Positions 1 to 8,360 of a stretch of 64,000 nt of DNA are shown here, piece after piece. Origin of the DNA: Deltaproteobacteria bacterium (GTDB lineage Bacteria; Myxococcota_A; UBA9160; SZUA-336); the NCBI GenBank assembly GCA_029261895.1, contig JAJDAK010000028.1, positions 42,573-106,572 on the forward strand. The letters are read 5' to 3'. Both the position numbers and the translations under genes were made by a program. Every line of letters begins with the position of its first letter. Position 1 is the stretch's first letter. The notes under the pieces are model-generated. The model saw only the letters and a program-made list of their open reading frames with translations, was not told the origin of the DNA and did not search any database.

Positions 1-1
1 C

Positions 2-415
2 GAAGGCGCGCGTGGTCTGGTCGCGCTCTTGCGTGCCGACTTGCTCTCGCTTGCCAGTCTTTCTGACGGCGGTGACTCCAATCTGTCTACGCCGGCCCGC
101 GACATACAGCCGGGGCTCGGGTACGCGGTCTTGGCCATTTCGATTGCGTGGGCGGCCTATCTGTTGAACTACCAGGCCCCGATCTTGACCAGCCATCCGT
201 TGCCGTCGTCGTCTGTTCACGACGTGCGCGCCGATGCCAGCGTAGAGCTGCTGCGAAACCTGCTTGAAACCTTCCACTGGACATACGGCAACTACCCGGA
301 ATCCTTAGGGGATCTCCGTGAAATAGCACCTGAGCTCTTGGCGGAAGGGATCCAGGACGGGTACAGTTACTCGCGTTCCCCAGAGGGGTACTCTCTGGAA
401 CGAGTCCTGCCGTAG
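2..415 (+). CDS. C-terminal part of an unrecognised membrane-anchored protein (5' truncated by window edge)
   Basis: The reading frame is open to the left edge, so the true start lies outside the window; a TTG at 29 is only an internal candidate. The visible part has one hydrophobic segment (around LGYAVLAISIAWAAYLL), a Ser/Pro-rich spacer, and a short C-terminal domain with the pattern LLETFHWTYGNYPESLGDL followed by a Tyr-rich end (YSYSRSPEGYSL). This Y-G-x-YP-x-S-L pattern resembles the small C-terminal domains of pseudopilin-like proteins, where an alternating Tyr strand follows a helix. I do not recognise the family and assign no function. It reads in the same direction as phoH, 84 nt upstream. 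A weak hairpin (GGGCA/TGCCC, 416-440) lies just after its stop. Confidence 0.6.
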   Translation, partial: EGARGLVALLRADLLSLASLSDGGDSNLSTPARDIQPGLGYAVLAISIAWAAYLLNYQAPILTSHPLPSSSVHDVRADASVELLRNLLETFHWTYGNYPESLGDLREIAPELLAEGIQDGYSYSRSPEGYSLERVLP

Positions 416-499
416 GGGCATGGCTACGGTGCTCTTGCCCATCCAACGATCAAGATCAACCGCGGCTCAGCTGCGCGACGCCGTTTATCGAGGTTTTTA

Positions 500-1477
500 T
501 TGGCCGACGATGACCCACTGATCCTAGAAGACAACACGATCGCGCAGGTTCTCTATGGAGAGAACGATCGCAACCTACGTGCGTTGGAAGAGGAAGTCGG
601 CGTAGAGATCCAGGCGAGAGGCAATCGTATTCGTATTGAGGGCCCGTCCTTGGAGCGTAAACTGGCCATGCGCGTGCTGCGCGACCTTTACGACATGGCG
701 GCGTCGGGTGTTGAAGTTGGCCACACTGAAGTGCGTCAGGTTACGCGTATGGCAGGCGACGGTACGTCTGCTTCGGTGGAAGCGATCGTCGATGGTGAAG
801 CGGTTGAAGTCGGAAAACGCAAACGCATTCTCCCACGTACGCACAATCAAAAACGCTATATCCAGACGATTCGCAGTTCGGATTTGGTTTTTGGAATCGG
901 ACCCGCCGGTACGGGTAAAACCTATCTCGCGATGGCGATGGCGGTATCCGCGTTGCTGCGCCGCGAAGTTGGACGAATCGTACTCACGCGTCCCGCGGTC
1001 GAGGCGGGTGAGAAGCTGGGTTATCTCCCGGGTACGCTCTTTGAAAAAGTTGATCCATATCTGCGCCCACTCTATGACGCGCTTCACGAGATGATGGACT
1101 CGGCCGAAGTGGCGCGCCGCACCGATCGCGGGATTATCGAGGTCGCGCCGCTCGCGTTCATGCGTGGCCGGACCCTCAACGATGCATTTATTATCTTGGA
1201 CGAAGCGCAGAACACGACGTCGGAGCAAATGCGAATGTTTCTTACGCGTTTGGGATTTGATTCCAAAGCGGTCGTAAACGGGGATACCACTCAAATCGAT
1301 CTGCCGAAGGGGACCCGTTCGGGTTTGATCGAAGCAGAATCGGTTTTGCAGGATATTCCTGGAATCAGTTTTGCTCGCTTCACTGAAAAGGATGTCGTAC
1401 GACATCCGCTCGTGGAGCAGGTCATTCGTGCCTACGATCGGAACTCGTCCAAGGCTGATGATGGAGAGCATCGATGA
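500..1477 (+). CDS. phoH: PhoH-like ATPase
   Basis: This is a cytoplasmic P-loop ATPase of the PhoH/YbeZ family, which is genetically linked to YbeY and to RNA metabolism. At 325 residues it has the usual length. An N-terminal KH-like region (about residues 15-65) precedes the ATPase domain with Walker A GPAGTGKT (134-141) and Walker B AFIILDEAQN (229-238). The start is taken as TTG 500 because GAGG (490-493) stands six bases upstream and the protein then begins at the usual family position. The stop overlaps the next gene by 4 nt. The order phoH, HD phosphohydrolase, ybeY is common in bacteria and supports a shared role in ribosome and RNA quality control. The biochemical substrate of the family is not settled. 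Confidence 0.93.
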   Translation: MADDDPLILEDNTIAQVLYGENDRNLRALEEEVGVEIQARGNRIRIEGPSLERKLAMRVLRDLYDMAASGVEVGHTEVRQVTRMAGDGTSASVEAIVDGEAVEVGKRKRILPRTHNQKRYIQTIRSSDLVFGIGPAGTGKTYLAMAMAVSALLRREVGRIVLTRPAVEAGEKLGYLPGTLFEKVDPYLRPLYDALHEMMDSAEVARRTDRGIIEVAPLAFMRGRTLNDAFIILDEAQNTTSEQMRMFLTRLGFDSKAVVNGDTTQIDLPKGTRSGLIEAESVLQDIPGISFARFTEKDVVRHPLVEQVIRAYDRNSSKADDGEHR

Positions 1478-3912
1478 CGCCGGTAGATTCAAAGCCGTCG
1501 CGTGCTGCGCGTCCTGTGCGTCCTGCGTCGGAGTCCGAGGGTGATCGCCGCGCTCGAAATCGACAATTGATCTTGATGGGAGCGCTCGCGAGCCTGGTGC
1601 TTTCCGGGCTGCTCACGATGGATCTCCTCCCCACGGGCCCTGTCGGTCTTGGCGGCCGTTTGCCGCGGCCGGGTGAGATTGCGGACCGTAGTTACAAAGC
1701 GCCATCGGATATCAATATCGTCGACCAGCACGCGACAGAAGAAGCCCGTCGTGCGGCGCTCGACCAGGCGCCTGTGATTTATGATTTTGATGAGCGCCAG
1801 GCATCCGTACTGCGTGAAAATATAGTCGCCGCGTTTGTTGCGGCGCGTAGCGCCGCAAGTCAAAGCTCCCCGGACGCTACATCAAGTTCTATTCGCGACG
1901 TATTCTTGGACGCACTGCTTGAAGGTACGCAACTGCCTGACGCTGGTTTCGAACTCTTGGAACGTCGCGGTTTTGACGGGGGCATACAGTCGGCGTTGAT
2001 TCGGTTGATCGAACCGGTCGTCGTTCAAAAGATCGTCGATGACGCCAGTGAGATCGAAGCGCATCGCGCGGATCGCAACGTGTTGATTCGGGCACTCGGG
2101 TCGGGGGCAAAAGAACCCTTGAAAGCGCCAGAGGCCATCAAAACGCTCGCCGCCGCTCGGGAGCTCGTGGGTACGCGGCCTTTGGCGACCTCGATCGATC
2201 TTTCAGCTGAAGACCAAGAGGCGATCCGTGGAATTGCGACCGCGCTGATCCGTCCCAACCTAGCATTCAACCTGCGTGCCACCGATGAAGAACGCAAAGC
2301 TGCCGAGTCGGGTGTGAAAGAGGTCACGATTGCGCTGCGTAAAGGCGAAATCGTTGTTCGTGATGGCGTGCGTATTACAGACCATCAAGTGATGATCCTG
2401 GAAGGTCTCTGGCGTCAAGCGAATACAGCCAGTCGCGTAACGAACTTCCTCGGTATTGCCGCATTGTTGATGGTGCTGATTGGGGTCATCTGGCGCTTCG
2501 CGTCGACGGGAATTCAGCGCTTTCCGACGACCCAAAAGGATGCAGTCTTTCTACTCTCCACGTTGGTCGTAACGGGTGTAGGGACGCGCCTATCGCTTTT
2601 CGTTTGTGACGCGGTGGCGGACTACCCTGACGTAGCGCCGCTGCTCGAGAATTCCCCGCGACCCTTGTATTTCATTATCCCCGTGGCCGCGGCAACCATG
2701 CTCGTGCGCATGGTTCACTCGGCTGAAACTGCGGCGCTCTTTGCAGTCATGGTTTCGTTACTCACAGGTTTGCAGGTGCAGGGGGATGTGCCGTTCGCTT
2801 TTTATGCCGTGGTAGGTTCGTTCGCAGCCGCGTTTGGCGCTGCGCGCGTGTCACAACGCGGCACGCTCTTGCGTGCTGGGGTGAGTGTGGGCCTCGCGAA
2901 TATCGCGGTGATTCTGAGCCTTAATCTCATCGGCGGCGAAGTGAAGCCGATTCCAATGGCGATCTCGATGGCGCTTGGCTTTGTTTCGGGCGTGATGTCG
3001 GGCGCGTTGGTTCTCAGTACGGCGCCGATGGTCGAATGGCTCTTTGGCTACACGACAGACGTGAAACTTTTGGAACTTGCCAATCGCGAACAGGTGCTGC
3101 TCCGGGAACTCGAGCTTCGCGCGCCAGGCACGTACCACCACAGCATGATGGTTGGACATCTGGCGGAAAAGGCCGCCGAAGCAATCGGTGCAAACGCACT
3201 GCTCGCGAAAGTCGGTGGCTACTACCACGATATTGGTAAGATGCGACGACCTCATTTCTTTGTTGAAAACGTCACGATTCACCAGGGTGAGAATCGCCAC
3301 GAAAAGCTTTCACCATCGATGTCGGCGCGAATCATCCAAGCCCATGTTAAAGACGGTTTGGAGCTCGGGGATAAGTACAACTTGGTGTTTCCGATCATGC
3401 GTGCGATCGGTGAGCACCACGGGACGAGCATTATTCGCTTCTTCTTTGAGAAGGCCAAAGAGATCGCCGATCCTGAAAAGGGCGAAATCATTGAAGAGCA
3501 CGACTATCGCTATCCGGGTCCGAAACCACAGACGCGCGAATCGGGTATCTTGATGTTGGCTGATTCGGTTGAAGCCGCTTCACGTACGCTGAGCGACACG
3601 TCACCTGCGCGTATCCAGCAACTTGTGCAGCGGATCATCAACAACTATTTTCGCGACGGTCAGCTCGACGAGTGCAGCCTGACCTTGAGAGATCTGCACC
3701 TGATCGCGCGTAGTTTCATTGATACGCTCTCTGCGATTCGTCACGAACGGATCGACTATCCGGACGCAACGGACGCAGAGGGTCGAAAGTTCGAAGAGAA
3801 TGCAGATGAAGGTGTGGTTGAACGGCTCGAGCCTCGGCAGAAAGATCGACCGGATCGCAATCAGGACCAACGCCGAGACGATATTAAGCGTCTTGGGATT
3901 CCTCGACGCTGA
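1474..3912 (+). CDS. 7TM-HD family membrane phosphohydrolase (PgpH/YqfF-like)
   Basis: This large (812 aa) membrane protein has one N-terminal helix (about residues 31-50), a long periplasmic 7TMR-HDED-type domain, a cluster of about seven membrane helices (about 310-530) and a cytoplasmic HD hydrolase domain. HD-domain residues are visible as TYHHSMMVGH (HH at 555-556) and YYHDIGK (HD at 585-586), so the metal site looks intact. In Listeria the family member PgpH hydrolyses cyclic di-AMP. Whether this Gram-negative protein uses c-di-AMP or another nucleotide cannot be told from sequence, and no diadenylate cyclase is in the window. It starts at ATG 1474 inside the phoH stop. Its last 107 nt overlap the proposed ybeY start, an unusually long overlap. 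Confidence 0.88.
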   Translation: MTPVDSKPSRAARPVRPASESEGDRRARNRQLILMGALASLVLSGLLTMDLLPTGPVGLGGRLPRPGEIADRSYKAPSDINIVDQHATEEARRAALDQAPVIYDFDERQASVLRENIVAAFVAARSAASQSSPDATSSSIRDVFLDALLEGTQLPDAGFELLERRGFDGGIQSALIRLIEPVVVQKIVDDASEIEAHRADRNVLIRALGSGAKEPLKAPEAIKTLAAARELVGTRPLATSIDLSAEDQEAIRGIATALIRPNLAFNLRATDEERKAAESGVKEVTIALRKGEIVVRDGVRITDHQVMILEGLWRQANTASRVTNFLGIAALLMVLIGVIWRFASTGIQRFPTTQKDAVFLLSTLVVTGVGTRLSLFVCDAVADYPDVAPLLENSPRPLYFIIPVAAATMLVRMVHSAETAALFAVMVSLLTGLQVQGDVPFAFYAVVGSFAAAFGAARVSQRGTLLRAGVSVGLANIAVILSLNLIGGEVKPIPMAISMALGFVSGVMSGALVLSTAPMVEWLFGYTTDVKLLELANREQVLLRELELRAPGTYHHSMMVGHLAEKAAEAIGANALLAKVGGYYHDIGKMRRPHFFVENVTIHQGENRHEKLSPSMSARIIQAHVKDGLELGDKYNLVFPIMRAIGEHHGTSIIRFFFEKAKEIADPEKGEIIEEHDYRYPGPKPQTRESGILMLADSVEAASRTLSDTSPARIQQLVQRIINNYFRDGQLDECSLTLRDLHLIARSFIDTLSAIRHERIDYPDATDAEGRKFEENADEGVVERLEPRQKDRPDRNQDQRRDDIKRLGIPRR

Positions 3913-4246
3913 GATTTCGATCACACTCACGTGTGATTCGGAGATCGCAGACTTGGCCGGCCGCTACGGTCGTCGGCATCGCGCCACCGATGTGCTTTCG
4001 TTTTCACAACAGGAAGGCGAGAGTGCCGCGTTTAGTTCGGACGCCTTAGGAGATGTCATCATCTCGATCGATAGCGCTGAGCGCCAGGCTAAACGGCGCC
4101 GTGTCGACTTAGACTCGGAACTACGCGACCTTTTGACGCACGGGATCCTTCACCTTCTGGGGATGGATCATATGAATGCGACCGATCGTCGGGCGATGCG
4201 CGACCTGGAAGGACATCTCCGCTGGCTCATCACAGATCAACCATGA
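3806..4246 (+). CDS. ybeY: Endoribonuclease YbeY (16S rRNA maturation / ribosome quality control)
   Basis: YbeY is a small zinc-dependent RNase that acts in 16S rRNA 3' maturation and late 70S quality control. The signature HGILHLLGMDH, carrying the three zinc-binding His, is complete, as is the upstream ATDVLSF motif. The start is placed at ATG 3806 (MKVWLNGSS), giving 146 aa, the usual family length, with GAAGAG (3793-3798) at good spacing. ATG 3800 is also possible; longer versions would extend deep into the preceding gene. The first 107 nt lie inside the 3' end of the HD phosphohydrolase gene in another frame. The stop overlaps the lnt ATG by 4 nt. Confidence 0.92.
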   Translation: MKVWLNGSSLGRKIDRIAIRTNAETILSVLGFLDAEISITLTCDSEIADLAGRYGRRHRATDVLSFSQQEGESAAFSSDALGDVIISIDSAERQAKRRRVDLDSELRDLLTHGILHLLGMDHMNATDRRAMRDLEGHLRWLITDQP

Positions 4247-5859
4247 CGCGTTTGTTCTGGGCCTTTGGCTTCGCACTCGCCTTCACCCTGAGCTTTCCGT
4301 TTCGTGCCGGAGATTCTGAGTTTGACGTCGGGTTGGTTGTAGGCTGGCTAGCCCTCGTACCGCTGGCGCGCAGTTTTCAAGGCTTGCCGCCGCGTGCGGC
4401 GTTTCGTTGGACTTTGCTGGCCTGCACCATGGCTTTCGCCGGCACCATGTTCTGGATCTATTGGGTCGTTGCGGTCTACAGCTACGGTCCGTTCTGGTTG
4501 GGTGTGGCCGCCGTGCTGCTGCTTGCATTTGTGCTCGCACTCCACGTCGCGTGGGTGGGGCCGCTCTGCGTTTGGCTCGAACCGGCGTTCGGCCGTGGAG
4601 CGTTTCTGGTACTACCGATCGCCTGGGTTGCCTTTGAGTATCTGCGCGGCGTGTTTCTCATGGGTGGTTTACCGTGGGCTTTCGTCGGTTATAGCGCGCA
4701 TGACAACGGCCCGATTCGCGAGCTCGCGGCGATCGGCGGCGTCTACGGCTTGAGCTTCTTATTGGTTTGTTTTGCGTCGCTGGTTCATCGACAGCGGTTT
4801 CGAGCCGCGATGACTTTGCTCGCCGTAGCCCACGGCGCTGGCTTTGTGCATGGCTCCATGCAAACTACAACCGAGCCCGGACTACGGGTTGGAATTGTGC
4901 AAGCCAGCATCACCCAGGACTTGAAATGGGATCCCGAGCGTGCGCAAGAGAACTTCATCTCGCATGTGGATCTTTCGCGCCTGGTCGCGACGCAAGACCT
5001 GGATCTCTTGCTCTGGCCGGAAGCGTCGATGCCCTTCTTTATCGAGAGCGAAAAACGTACACCCGAACGTGTCATGCTCGAAGAACTCGCGACAGAGTTC
5101 GATACGCCGCTTCTCATTGGTGGCATTGGACTCAAAATCCACGATGACCAAGACATCGACTATTTCAACAGCGCGTTCCTATTCGCGCCCGGGCGCGGTT
5201 TGATGGACCGCTACGATAAGTCTCAGTTGGTGCCCTTCGGAGAATACATTCCGTTCCGGCGAATCTTGGGTCGCTTACAAGGGGTCGCGACCGGGGTTGC
5301 GATCGAGGACATTCGGCCCGGCCCCGGGCCACGTCTGCTCGACGGCGTGCCGGCTATTGAAAGCTTCGCGCCGTTGATTTGCTACGAGGCGATCTATCCC
5401 GCGCTGGTGCGCGACACGGTATTAGGCGGCGCGCGCGTTCTCGTGCATATCACCAATGATGCCTGGTACGGCTTTACCAGCGCGCCCGCCCAATTTCTCG
5501 CGATCACCAAACTACGCGCGGTCGAACATGGGCTACCGTTGGTGCGTGCGGCGAATACCGGAATCTCTGCGTTCGTGGACGCAAGCGGCCGTGTGCTCCG
5601 TGAGACCGAGATTTTCCAGCGCACGGCGGTGGTGGACCGAATTCCGGGTGCGCGTGAAGGAACTACGCTCTACACGCGTTTCGGGGACTGGGTTGTCGTA
5701 TTCTGCTGGCTATCATTGGTCGTGATCGGAGGAGTTCAAATTGTCAGAAGCCGCGCTACCCGAAATTCGCGAGATTCGAGAGACGATCGACCAGCTCGCG
5801 ACACAGATCGCCGCGCTGCGGAGGCATCTTTGACCTCGAAACGAAGGAAAAACGCCTAG
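4243..5859 (+). CDS. lnt: Apolipoprotein N-acyltransferase
   Basis: Lnt transfers an acyl chain from phospholipid to the N-terminal Cys of apolipoproteins at the periplasmic face of the inner membrane. The 538-aa protein has about six N-terminal helices and a nitrilase-type domain. The expected catalytic triad is present: Glu260 in LLWPEAS, Lys326 in DKSQLVPFGEY, and Cys380 in LICYEAIYP, with spacing close to that of the E. coli triad (267/335/387). A final helix and an Arg/Asp-rich tail close the protein. The last 119 nt, encoding that low-complexity tail, overlap the start of prfB in a different frame. It fits functionally with lolC/E and lolD downstream, which release mature lipoproteins. 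Confidence 0.95.
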   Translation: MTRLFWAFGFALAFTLSFPFRAGDSEFDVGLVVGWLALVPLARSFQGLPPRAAFRWTLLACTMAFAGTMFWIYWVVAVYSYGPFWLGVAAVLLLAFVLALHVAWVGPLCVWLEPAFGRGAFLVLPIAWVAFEYLRGVFLMGGLPWAFVGYSAHDNGPIRELAAIGGVYGLSFLLVCFASLVHRQRFRAAMTLLAVAHGAGFVHGSMQTTTEPGLRVGIVQASITQDLKWDPERAQENFISHVDLSRLVATQDLDLLLWPEASMPFFIESEKRTPERVMLEELATEFDTPLLIGGIGLKIHDDQDIDYFNSAFLFAPGRGLMDRYDKSQLVPFGEYIPFRRILGRLQGVATGVAIEDIRPGPGPRLLDGVPAIESFAPLICYEAIYPALVRDTVLGGARVLVHITNDAWYGFTSAPAQFLAITKLRAVEHGLPLVRAANTGISAFVDASGRVLRETEIFQRTAVVDRIPGAREGTTLYTRFGDWVVVFCWLSLVVIGGVQIVRSRATRNSRDSRDDRPARDTDRRAAEASLTSKRRKNA

Positions 5860-6863
5860 CGGAACTCGAAACGCAGGCTGCCGACCCTGCGCTCTGGGAT
5901 GACCAAGAACGTGCTCAGGCGTTGTTGAGGGATAAAAGCCACTTGGAGCGCGAGGTCCAGTACTTCCAACAGTTGGAGCAAGAGGCCGCCGACGCGCAGA
6001 TCATGCTCGAATTGGCAGAGGAAGCGAGCGACGACGACACCGTGCGCGAAGCGGCTGAAGGCGCGTCACTGTTGCGCGAGCGGGTCGCCGAGGCTGAGTT
6101 TCGGCGCATGCTCTCCGGTGAGCACGATCCCCTGAATACGATCGTATCGATCAATTCCGGCGCGGGTGGGACCGAGGCCTGCGACTGGGCTGAGATGTTA
6201 TTGCGCATGTATCTGCGCTGGTGCGAAGAGCGCGGCTTTAAAGCCGAGATTCTAGATATCCAGGCCGGAGACGAGGCAGGCGTCAAGAGCGTGACGCTGA
6301 TGATCGAAGGCCCATACGCCTACGGTTATATGCGCAGCGAAGTCGGAATTCATCGCTTGGTGCGTATCTCGCCGTTCGACTCGCAGAAGCGGCGACACAC
6401 CAGCTTTGCGTCGTTCACCATGGCGCCCGATGTCGGCGATACGGTCGATATCGACATCGATGAAAAAGATCTGCGGATCGATACCTACCGTGCGGGAGGC
6501 GCCGGCGGACAGCACGTCAACCGCACGGATTCGGCCGTGCGGATTACGCACCTGCCGTCCGGTCTCGTGGTGCAGTGCCAGAACGAGCGCAGCCAACATA
6601 AGAACAAGGCTTCGGCGATGAAGGTACTGCGCGCGCGGCTGTTCGAAAAAGCGGAATCCGAGCATCGAGCCGAGGTCGACCGTTTGACCGGTGAAAAGAA
6701 GAAAATCGACTTTGGCAGCCAAATTCGATCGTATACGTTACATCCCTCTCAACGCGTGAAGGATCACCGGACCGGGGTCGAGTCAGGTAACGCCCACGGG
6801 GTGCTGGATGGCGCCTTGGATCCGTTCATTCGTGCGTACCTGCTGGAATCGGCGGAGGGCTAG
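5741..6863 (+). CDS. prfB: Peptide chain release factor 2 (programmed +1 frameshift)
   Basis: RF2 reads UGA and UAA stop codons. The main frame (5832-6863) carries the stop-recognition SPF tripeptide (RISPFDSQKRRH) and the catalytic GGQ (GAGGQHVNRTDSAVRI). The normal RF2 N-terminus is not in that frame upstream. A zero-frame segment of 30 codons starts at TTG 5741 (SD GGAGGAG, 5728-5734) and ends at an in-frame UGA (5831-5833) in the classic context CGG AGG CAT CTT TGA C. A +1 slip at CTT joins it to LDLETKEKRLAELE, restoring a full-length protein of about 373 aa that continues with DPALWDD, typical of RF2. Expression should therefore be autoregulated by RF2 level. The coordinates cover both frames; a plain ORF call would lose about 60 N-terminal residues. 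Confidence 0.93.
5819..5834 (+). promoter_or_regulatory. prfB: prfB programmed +1 ribosomal frameshift site
   Basis: The bases CGGAGG (5819-5824), CAT, CTT, TGA, C match the known RF2 recoding element. An internal Shine-Dalgarno-like AGG lies three bases upstream of the slippery CTT, and the UGA is followed by C, the weakest UGA context. The distance between the SD-like element and CTT is the same as in E. coli prfB. Confidence 0.92.
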
Positions 6864-8360
6864 TTGGCAACCGAGAAGGAAATCCTAGAGGCGCGGCGCA
6901 ACCGCGCCCAAGAGCTCGAAAAATCGGGCACCGCGCTCTTTCCCGCGCGCGTGCCGCGGCCGTTGGATTCGATTCCGCAGCTCATTGCCGGCCATGCCGA
7001 CTCGAGTGCGGAGAGCTTAGAAGCGTCACGCCAGCTCGTGCGCATCGCGGGTCGTATCGTCGGGCTCCGCTCCTTTGGTAAAGCGAGCTTCGTCAGTTTG
7101 CAGGCGGACGGTCAGCAGCTGCAGGTTTGGATGAAACGCGACCAGGTCAGCGCGGAGCGCTACACCGAGTTCAAACTCTACGAGGTCGGCGACTTCGTTT
7201 GGGCCGCTGGGCCGTTGATTCGGACGCAGAAAGGCGAACTGACGGTCGACGTACAGGAATTCGGCTTTCTCGCCAAGAGCTATCGGCCCCTGCCCGAAAA
7301 ATGGCATGGCCTCGTCGATGTCGAGCAGCGTTATCGGCAGCGCTATCTCGACATCCTGACGAATCCTGATACCCGCCGTATGCTTGAACTCCGCAGCCGC
7401 GCGGTGTCGACGATACGCACGATTTTGGAAGAGCGTAGTTTTCTCGAAGTCGAAACGCCGATCCTACAGCCCGTCTACGGTGGCGCCAACGCGCGACCGT
7501 TTACGACGTTGCATAACACCTACGAAGAGACGCTCTTCCTGCGAATTTCTTTCGAGCTCTATCTCAAGCGATTGATTATTGCGGGTATCGATCGCGTCTA
7601 TGAAATCGGTCGTGACTTTCGCAACGAAGGGATCTCCAAGAAACACAATCCCGAGTTTTCGATGCTCGAGGTTTATCAAGCGTATGCGGATTACACAGAC
7701 ATGATGGAGCTGACGGAAACGTTGGTGGCTGAAACCGCGCGGCGGGTGCTGGGAACCACTCAGGTTGAGCGCGATGGTGAGATGCTCGAGCTTGCGCCGC
7801 CGTGGCCGCGACGCAGTATGGCGGAATTGATCCAGGAAGCCTGCGGCGTAAACATTCGCGAAGCGCGCACGTTGGAAGCACTTCGCGGCGCGATCAAGAG
7901 CGCGAAGATTTCGAATATTGATGCTGACTCGACCCCAACCTGGTCGGTACTCGTCGACGAACTCTTTTCAAAGCATGTGGAACCAAAGCTCATGCAGCCC
8001 ACGTTTGTGCTCGACTATCCAGCAGAGCTTTCGCCACTGGCGAAGCGACACGCGGATCAGCCGGATTTGGTGGAACGCTTTGAAGCGTTCATCGGGGGGA
8101 TGGAAATCGCGAATGCGTTTTCAGAGTTGAACGATCCCGATGACCAGCGTGCGCGTTTTCTCGAGCAGGCCCAGGCTGCGGCGGAAGGGGATGAAGAAGC
8201 GCATCCCATCGATGAGGATTTTCTCCGCGCGCTGGAACATGGCATGCCGCCGTCCGGGGGCATGGGGATGGGGATCGGTCGTTTGACGATGATTCTCACA
8301 GGCGCTTCGCATCTGCGGGAAGTGAAAGTGTTTCCGCATCTGAGGAAGCGCGATGGCTGA
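6864..8360 (+). CDS. lysS: Lysyl-tRNA synthetase, class II
   Basis: This cytoplasmic enzyme charges tRNA-Lys. The 498-aa protein has an N-terminal OB-fold anticodon-binding domain (around residues 50-140) and a class II catalytic core with motif 1 region (YLDILTNPDTRRMLELRS), motif 2 FRNEGISKKHNPEFSMLE and motif 3 GMGMGIGRLTMILTG. TTG 6864 directly follows the prfB stop, with GGAGGG (6854-6859) in the right place, so it is probably co-translated with prfB. The prfB-lysS pairing is widespread in bacteria. The 3' end overlaps the next gene by 8 nt. Nothing is missing or odd in the motifs. Confidence 0.96.
   Translation: MATEKEILEARRNRAQELEKSGTALFPARVPRPLDSIPQLIAGHADSSAESLEASRQLVRIAGRIVGLRSFGKASFVSLQADGQQLQVWMKRDQVSAERYTEFKLYEVGDFVWAAGPLIRTQKGELTVDVQEFGFLAKSYRPLPEKWHGLVDVEQRYRQRYLDILTNPDTRRMLELRSRAVSTIRTILEERSFLEVETPILQPVYGGANARPFTTLHNTYEETLFLRISFELYLKRLIIAGIDRVYEIGRDFRNEGISKKHNPEFSMLEVYQAYADYTDMMELTETLVAETARRVLGTTQVERDGEMLELAPPWPRRSMAELIQEACGVNIREARTLEALRGAIKSAKISNIDADSTPTWSVLVDELFSKHVEPKLMQPTFVLDYPAELSPLAKRHADQPDLVERFEAFIGGMEIANAFSELNDPDDQRARFLEQAQAAAEGDEEAHPIDEDFLRALEHGMPPSGGMGMGIGRLTMILTGASHLREVKVFPHLRKRDG

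Noticed and set aside
416..440. Terminator after the first, partial gene
   Set aside because: A 5-bp stem (GGGCA/TGCCC) with a 15-base loop and no T-run is too weak.
575..1492. 305-codon open frame on the minus strand opposite phoH
   Set aside because: The phoH frame has Walker motifs and a ribosome-binding site; the antisense frame has no recognisable domain and is a by-product of GC-rich codon use.
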